Assembly: GCF_947493595.1 (NCBI RefSeq)
Contig: NZ_CANLRL010000003.1
Coordinates: 310,001 to 374,000 of the forward strand
DNA: 64,000 nucleotides
Direction: 5' to 3'
Source of the DNA: an uncultured Shimia sp.
GTDB taxonomy: Bacteria; Pseudomonadota; Alphaproteobacteria; Rhodobacterales; Rhodobacteraceae
In this document: piece by piece, positions 60,493-64,000 of the stretch
Numbering within the stretch: position 1 is the first letter of the stretch
How the letters are laid out: each line of letters starts with the position of its first letter
Program-made: the position numbers and the translations under genes
The notes under the pieces: model-generated
Database searches by the model: none
What the model saw: the letters and a program-made list of their open reading frames with translations, nothing else
What the model was told of the DNA's origin: nothing

Positions 60493-60963
60493 GTGATTAG
60501 ATTTTTAAGAGCAGACGAGGTTGAGAAGTTGTTGCCGCTGTCAGCGCAGGTGAATGCGCTGCATGAGGCTCAGCATCCGGATCAGTATCGCGGTGATGCA
60601 TCGCCGGCGGAGGTGATGGAATTCTTCACGCAGCGGCTGGAAGAAGGTGCGCAGGTGTTTGTCGCCGAGGGGGCGGATGGCGCGGTGACCGGCTTTTTGC
60701 TGGCAGTGCCTGTGGTGCGGGAGGCATCGCCGTTTCTGCATCCGGCCCGGCATGTGGAACTGGATCAGATTTGCGTCGATAAAACCTACCGGGGGCAGGG
60801 TATTGGTAAGGCGTTGATCGCGGCTTTGGAGGCGTGGATGCGCGAGTGCGACTTCCATGAATGGAAGTCGATGGTGCATGGCTTCAACACGCATTCGCAA
60901 AACCTCATGCGTGGGCAGGGCGCCGAGGTACTGGGGCTGCGCTATCGCAAAGCTCTTGGCTGA
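60493..60963 (+). CDS. GNAT-family acetyltransferase
   Basis: 156 residues from GTG 60493. The acetyl-CoA site is clear: ICVDKTYRGQGIGKALIAAL (R/Q-x-x-G-x-G), with a later WKSMVHGFNTHSQNLMRGQG. Substrate unknown; such enzymes acetylate small amines or protein N-termini. The start lies inside the T tract of the preceding terminator, so translation may begin on a near leaderless message or by read-through from efp. Confidence 0.85.
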   Translation: MIRFLRADEVEKLLPLSAQVNALHEAQHPDQYRGDASPAEVMEFFTQRLEEGAQVFVAEGADGAVTGFLLAVPVVREASPFLHPARHVELDQICVDKTYRGQGIGKALIAALEAWMRECDFHEWKSMVHGFNTHSQNLMRGQGAEVLGLRYRKALG

Positions 60964-61707
60964 TCAGATTGGGTAGCTGATTTTGGCGTCGCCGGCGGTC
61001 ATGTCTTCGCTTGCGCGGTCATAACGTAGATAAGCCAGAGCCTTGTCGCCCGCGCGGCTGAGCAATGTGCCGACCGCTTTGTCGTTGGCCTGAATGGGCG
61101 TGCCAAAAGCGGCGTCACCGTCGATAGCAACAAGTGCAAGGCCTTTGCGCAACTCGGTCTTGTGCTTCATGCGGGCGGTGACTTCTTGACCGACATAGCA
61201 GCCTTTTTTGAAATCAACGCCGTTGAGGCGCTCAAAACCCATTTCGAGAATGAAGCTGTTTTGGTCCAGCTCCAAGCCTGCATTGGGCACTTGGTTTGTG
61301 ACGTATAGATCGGTCCAGTCAACCGTATCGTCGGTTTGTGCAGAGTCGCGATAGGCCCGCCAGCCAAGGTTTGCCGTGCGCGGGTCGGGGGCACCGTCTT
61401 CCGGCGCATTGCCAAGGCCGCGATGCAGCTGAAGGTTGGTCTGCTCTATGGAGACGTCGGCGCGCAGTTTATACATGGTCAAACGCTGCAGAAGCGCGGG
61501 GGCCTGCTCGGCATCAGCATCCAATAGGACCGCATCGCCATCGCGCTTCAGGAAGAAGTCGGCGAGGTATTTGCCTTGTGGTGTCAGGATGGCCGCGTAG
61601 AGCAACCCATCGGTGAGATGGGTCATGTCATTGGTGATGAGACCTTGCAAAAAGCTCTCTGTGTCATCGCCGGTGAGGCGGAAAATGCTGCGATCTGAGG
61701 TGGACAT
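60964..61707 (-). CDS. ygfZ: YgfZ/GcvT-like folate-binding protein, iron-sulfur cluster repair
   Basis: 247 residues from ATG 61707. The signature KKGCYVGQEVTARMKHK is present (about 170-186). YgfZ uses folate to help assemble or repair certain iron-sulfur enzymes such as MiaB. It converges on the GNAT gene with a one-base gap between the stop codons. The longer frame to 61923 would overlap the divergent gene and is rejected. Confidence 0.92.
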   Translation of the reverse strand: MSTSDRSIFRLTGDDTESFLQGLITNDMTHLTDGLLYAAILTPQGKYLADFFLKRDGDAVLLDADAEQAPALLQRLTMYKLRADVSIEQTNLQLHRGLGNAPEDGAPDPRTANLGWRAYRDSAQTDDTVDWTDLYVTNQVPNAGLELDQNSFILEMGFERLNGVDFKKGCYVGQEVTARMKHKTELRKGLALVAIDGDAAFGTPIQANDKAVGTLLSRAGDKALAYLRYDRASEDMTAGDAKISYPI

Positions 61708-61780
61708 GCCGCTGCTCCTGTTCTTGCGCTTCTCTGTCATATAGAAGCAATATCGCCGTGCAACAGGGCTGGAGTAAGAA

Positions 61781-62467
61781 ATGCGTGCACCTGTGAGTGT
61801 CATCATCCCGACACTGAACGAAGAAGACGGGTTGCCGACCTGTTTAGGCGCGTTGTTCGAGGGCGTGTCGGCGGGCGTGATCCGGGAGTTGATCGTCGCC
61901 GATGGTGGTTCCGAGGATGCCACGTTGCGGATTGCCGGGGAGGCCGGGGCCGAGGTTGTGCCTTGTGTGCCGTCTCGTGGTGGGCAGTTGCGGGCAGGGG
62001 CCGCAAAAGCACAGGGTGAGTGGCTGTTGTTTGTGCATGCCGATACGGTTTTGCCGGAAGGTTGGAGTGCATCAATTGAGGCACATTTGGCGCAGTACGA
62101 GCGCGCCGGTTACTTTGGCTTGTCGTTTGAAAAAGGCAAGCTTACCGGGAAGCTTGTAGCGGGCTGGGCAAATTTCCGAAGTCGGATATTTGGATTACCG
62201 TATGGCGATCAGGCGCTTCTGATTTCGCGCCGTCTTTATGAGGAAGTAGGCGGTTTTTCGGACATTCCGTTGATGGAAGACGTGGCACTGGCGCGGGTGC
62301 TTGGACGGGCGCGGTTACAGCGGCTTCCCGGGCATGTCACAACCAGTCCGCGTAAATATCAGGCCCAAGGCTGGTTGCGCCGAGGTGGGCGCAACCTTTG
62401 GACGTTGGGTCGATATCTATGTGGCGTGTCACCGGAGAAATTGGCGGCGGCGTACCGGCTTCAGTGA
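61781..62467 (+). CDS. Glycosyltransferase family 2, TIGR04283-type
   Basis: 228 residues. The GT2 core begins VSVIIPTLNEEDGLPTCLGA and has IVADGGSEDAT and the HADTVLPEGW acidic site. The GLPYGDQALLISRRLYEEVGG segment is typical of TIGR04283, the family tied to arsenosugar synthesis. It is divergent from ygfZ with 73 bp between. Normal chromosomal gene. Confidence 0.85.
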   Translation: MRAPVSVIIPTLNEEDGLPTCLGALFEGVSAGVIRELIVADGGSEDATLRIAGEAGAEVVPCVPSRGGQLRAGAAKAQGEWLLFVHADTVLPEGWSASIEAHLAQYERAGYFGLSFEKGKLTGKLVAGWANFRSRIFGLPYGDQALLISRRLYEEVGGFSDIPLMEDVALARVLGRARLQRLPGHVTTSPRKYQAQGWLRRGGRNLWTLGRYLCGVSPEKLAAAYRLQ

Positions 62468-62472
62468 GCGGC

Positions 62473-64000
62473 TTATTCGCGTCCGGCCAGACGGCCAAAG
62501 AGACGTGCGACCAGTGACCGCTTTGGTTGGGGAAGAGTTGCGTTCAAGCCTTCAGCCGGTTTCAAGGCCCTGGCTTCTGCGGTCTCACCTTTGGTTTTGA
62601 ATTGCAGCTCGTACAGGTCCGCATAGATACCACCTTTCGCTAGCAGCTCTTCATGGGTGCCTTCATCCACAACCTGTCCTTTGTCCATGACCAGGATTTT
62701 GTCGGCATCCCGCACCGTTGAGAGCCGGTGGGCAATCACCAAGGTCGTGCGCCCGGTGGACAGTTTGTCCAGAGCAGCCTGAACAACAGTTTCTGATCGA
62801 GTGTCGAGCGCTGAGGTGGCTTCGTCCAGCAGCAAGATGGGGGTGTCACGTAGCAAAGCGCGGGCAATCACCACGCGTTGACGTTGACCGCCTGACAAGT
62901 TGGTGCCGCGTGGGCCCACTTGGGTGTCCAGGCCGTCCGCCAACTTGGGCAAGAAGTCGGACACGTGGGCCGCCTTGAGCACCTCCTGCAAGCGCTCTTC
63001 GCTGACATTGGCTTGATCCAACAGGATGTTTTCCCGGATCGTGTCATCAAAAAGCATGGCCTCTTGCGACACCACGGAAAACAGGCCGCGCAAATCGGGT
63101 AGGCTCATGTCGAGATTGTTCACGTCGTCGATGAGGGTGGTTCCGGTTTGAGGATCAACCAGGCGGGTGAGCACATTAAAGATTGTCGATTTGCCTGCGC
63201 CTGAGGCGCCCACAATCGCGGTTGTTTTGCCGGGCTCAGCCACAAAACTGGTGCCATCGAGCACCGTGACGTCGCCATATGACAGGTGGACCTGGTCCAT
63301 CGCGATGCCCGGGATGTCTTGCGGCGCTGCAACAGGTTTGAGCGGCGATTTGATGGTGGGTTCGGCCTCAATGAGTTCCTTGAGGCGTTCGATGGCAGCA
63401 GCGGCAACCTGCCAACGGCCAGAGAGGCCCGCAAGGCGGCGCAGCGGCTCAAACATCATGCCCAAAGAGGTAAAGAAGCTCATGAATTGACCGATGGTTT
63501 TCTCACCGGACACAATCTCGCCGCCGCCATAAATCAGCACACAGAAGAAACCGAGCCCGGCGGTGAAATCGACCATGGCGGCGATGGAGGATGTTCCGGC
63601 TGTTGCCCGTACCTCGGCGCGCACAAGTTTGTCAGTCAGGAAACCAAACTTGGTTGTTTGGTATTTTTCCAGAAGGTTGAGCTTCGTTGGGATGATGCCA
63701 TGGAAAGTTTCATCAAGTTGGGTGGCGATTTTTGCACCAAGATCGCGGGCTTCGCGGGCGCGGCGGCGGACAAACCGCTGTGCGATCAGAGACGGGAGGA
63801 TCAGGAGAGGCGTGCCAACCAAAGCCACAATCGTCCAGCGCCAGTCAACGCTGATGGCGACCCCCAACAAGGCAATAAGCGAAATGAAGTCGCGGCCTGC
63901 GCCGGTGATGAATGAGCTCCACACACCGTTGATCGCGGTCACGTCCGATTGCGTCCGTTGAATGAGATAACCGGGAGGGTGGGTTTGGTGGAAGGCGTTG
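62473..64000 (-). CDS. MsbA-like ABC exporter, ATP-binding/permease (5' end outside window)
   Basis: The frame is open to the right edge, so the N-terminal part is missing. Visible: the end of the membrane domain with a GYLIQRTQSDV segment, then the ATPase with Walker A GASGAGKST, the Q-loop FSVVSQEAML, signature LSGGQRQR, Walker B ILLLDEATSALD and the switch histidine in IAHRLSTV. Fused exporters of this kind move lipids or drugs. It converges with the glycosyltransferase, 5 bp apart. Confidence 0.9.
   Translation of the reverse strand, partial: NAFHQTHPPGYLIQRTQSDVTAINGVWSSFITGAGRDFISLIALLGVAISVDWRWTIVALVGTPLLILPSLIAQRFVRRRAREARDLGAKIATQLDETFHGIIPTKLNLLEKYQTTKFGFLTDKLVRAEVRATAGTSSIAAMVDFTAGLGFFCVLIYGGGEIVSGEKTIGQFMSFFTSLGMMFEPLRRLAGLSGRWQVAAAAIERLKELIEAEPTIKSPLKPVAAPQDIPGIAMDQVHLSYGDVTVLDGTSFVAEPGKTTAIVGASGAGKSTIFNVLTRLVDPQTGTTLIDDVNNLDMSLPDLRGLFSVVSQEAMLFDDTIRENILLDQANVSEERLQEVLKAAHVSDFLPKLADGLDTQVGPRGTNLSGGQRQRVVIARALLRDTPILLLDEATSALDTRSETVVQAALDKLSTGRTTLVIAHRLSTVRDADKILVMDKGQVVDEGTHEELLAKGGIYADLYELQFKTKGETAEARALKPAEGLNATLPQPKRSLVARLFGRLAGRE

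Overview
The window looks like part of the chromosome of an alphaproteobacterium of the order Rhodobacterales (Roseobacter group). The host genes at the right edge (a PCMT-like protein, TolC, a PopZ-like protein, a DUF6280-like protein, EF-P, YgfZ, a TIGR04283-type glycosyltransferase and an MsbA-like ABC exporter) have that flavour. The species call is inference from protein character, not a database match.

Positions 1 to about 55,777 read as one integrative and conjugative element (ICE). Its right end is the 3' end of tRNA-Cys(GCA) at 55775-55848, next to a tyrosine recombinase, a small excisionase-like protein and a pair of ribbon-helix-helix regulators with twin operators. The left end is not visible and probably lies outside the window.

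Layout from left to right. (1) 1-4.0 kb: a toxin-antitoxin cluster with an HTH/PIN pair, an orphan AbiEi-type antitoxin, an orphan HipB-like repressor with a perfect 22-bp inverted repeat, and a complete HipB-HipA pair with a clear promoter. (2) 4.2-5.3 kb: a small ICE gene and a uracil-DNA-glycosylase-like gene between two copies of a 22-bp direct repeat. (3) 5.3-14.9 kb: a leftward six-gene type I restriction-modification operon (hsdM-hsdS-hsdR) preceded by a GIY-YIG/DUF4357 protein, a DUF4258 protein and a degenerate methyltransferase joined to a specificity-like domain. (4) 15-17.9 kb: the probable leading region, with ArdC antirestriction and five overlapping small genes. It carries two copies of a roughly 360-380 bp leader with conserved hairpins, one before each transcription unit. 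(5) 17.9-22.3 kb: a candidate oriT, MobC, a MOBP-type relaxase and the VirD4/TraG coupling protein. (6) 22.5-31.7 kb: a two-gene Druantia type III defence system (druH, druE). (7) 31.8-42.6 kb: a leftward VirB-type type IV secretion operon with virB6 moved to the distal end. (8) 42.7-53.9 kb: cargo of mostly secreted or membrane proteins, including a classical autotransporter, plus a small XRE operon and a TrbM-like protein. (9) 53.9-55.8 kb: the integration/excision module. (10) 55.8-64 kb: host chromosome.

How it fits together: the relaxase, coupling protein and VirB channel move the element. ArdC and the neighbouring small genes would enter the recipient early and would counter its restriction systems. 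The type I system, Druantia, the glycosylase and the toxin-antitoxin genes would protect host and element afterwards. The most original signal is the duplicated structured leader. Both units it precedes are transcribed toward the candidate oriT, which is the geometry expected for promoters that work on the incoming single strand.
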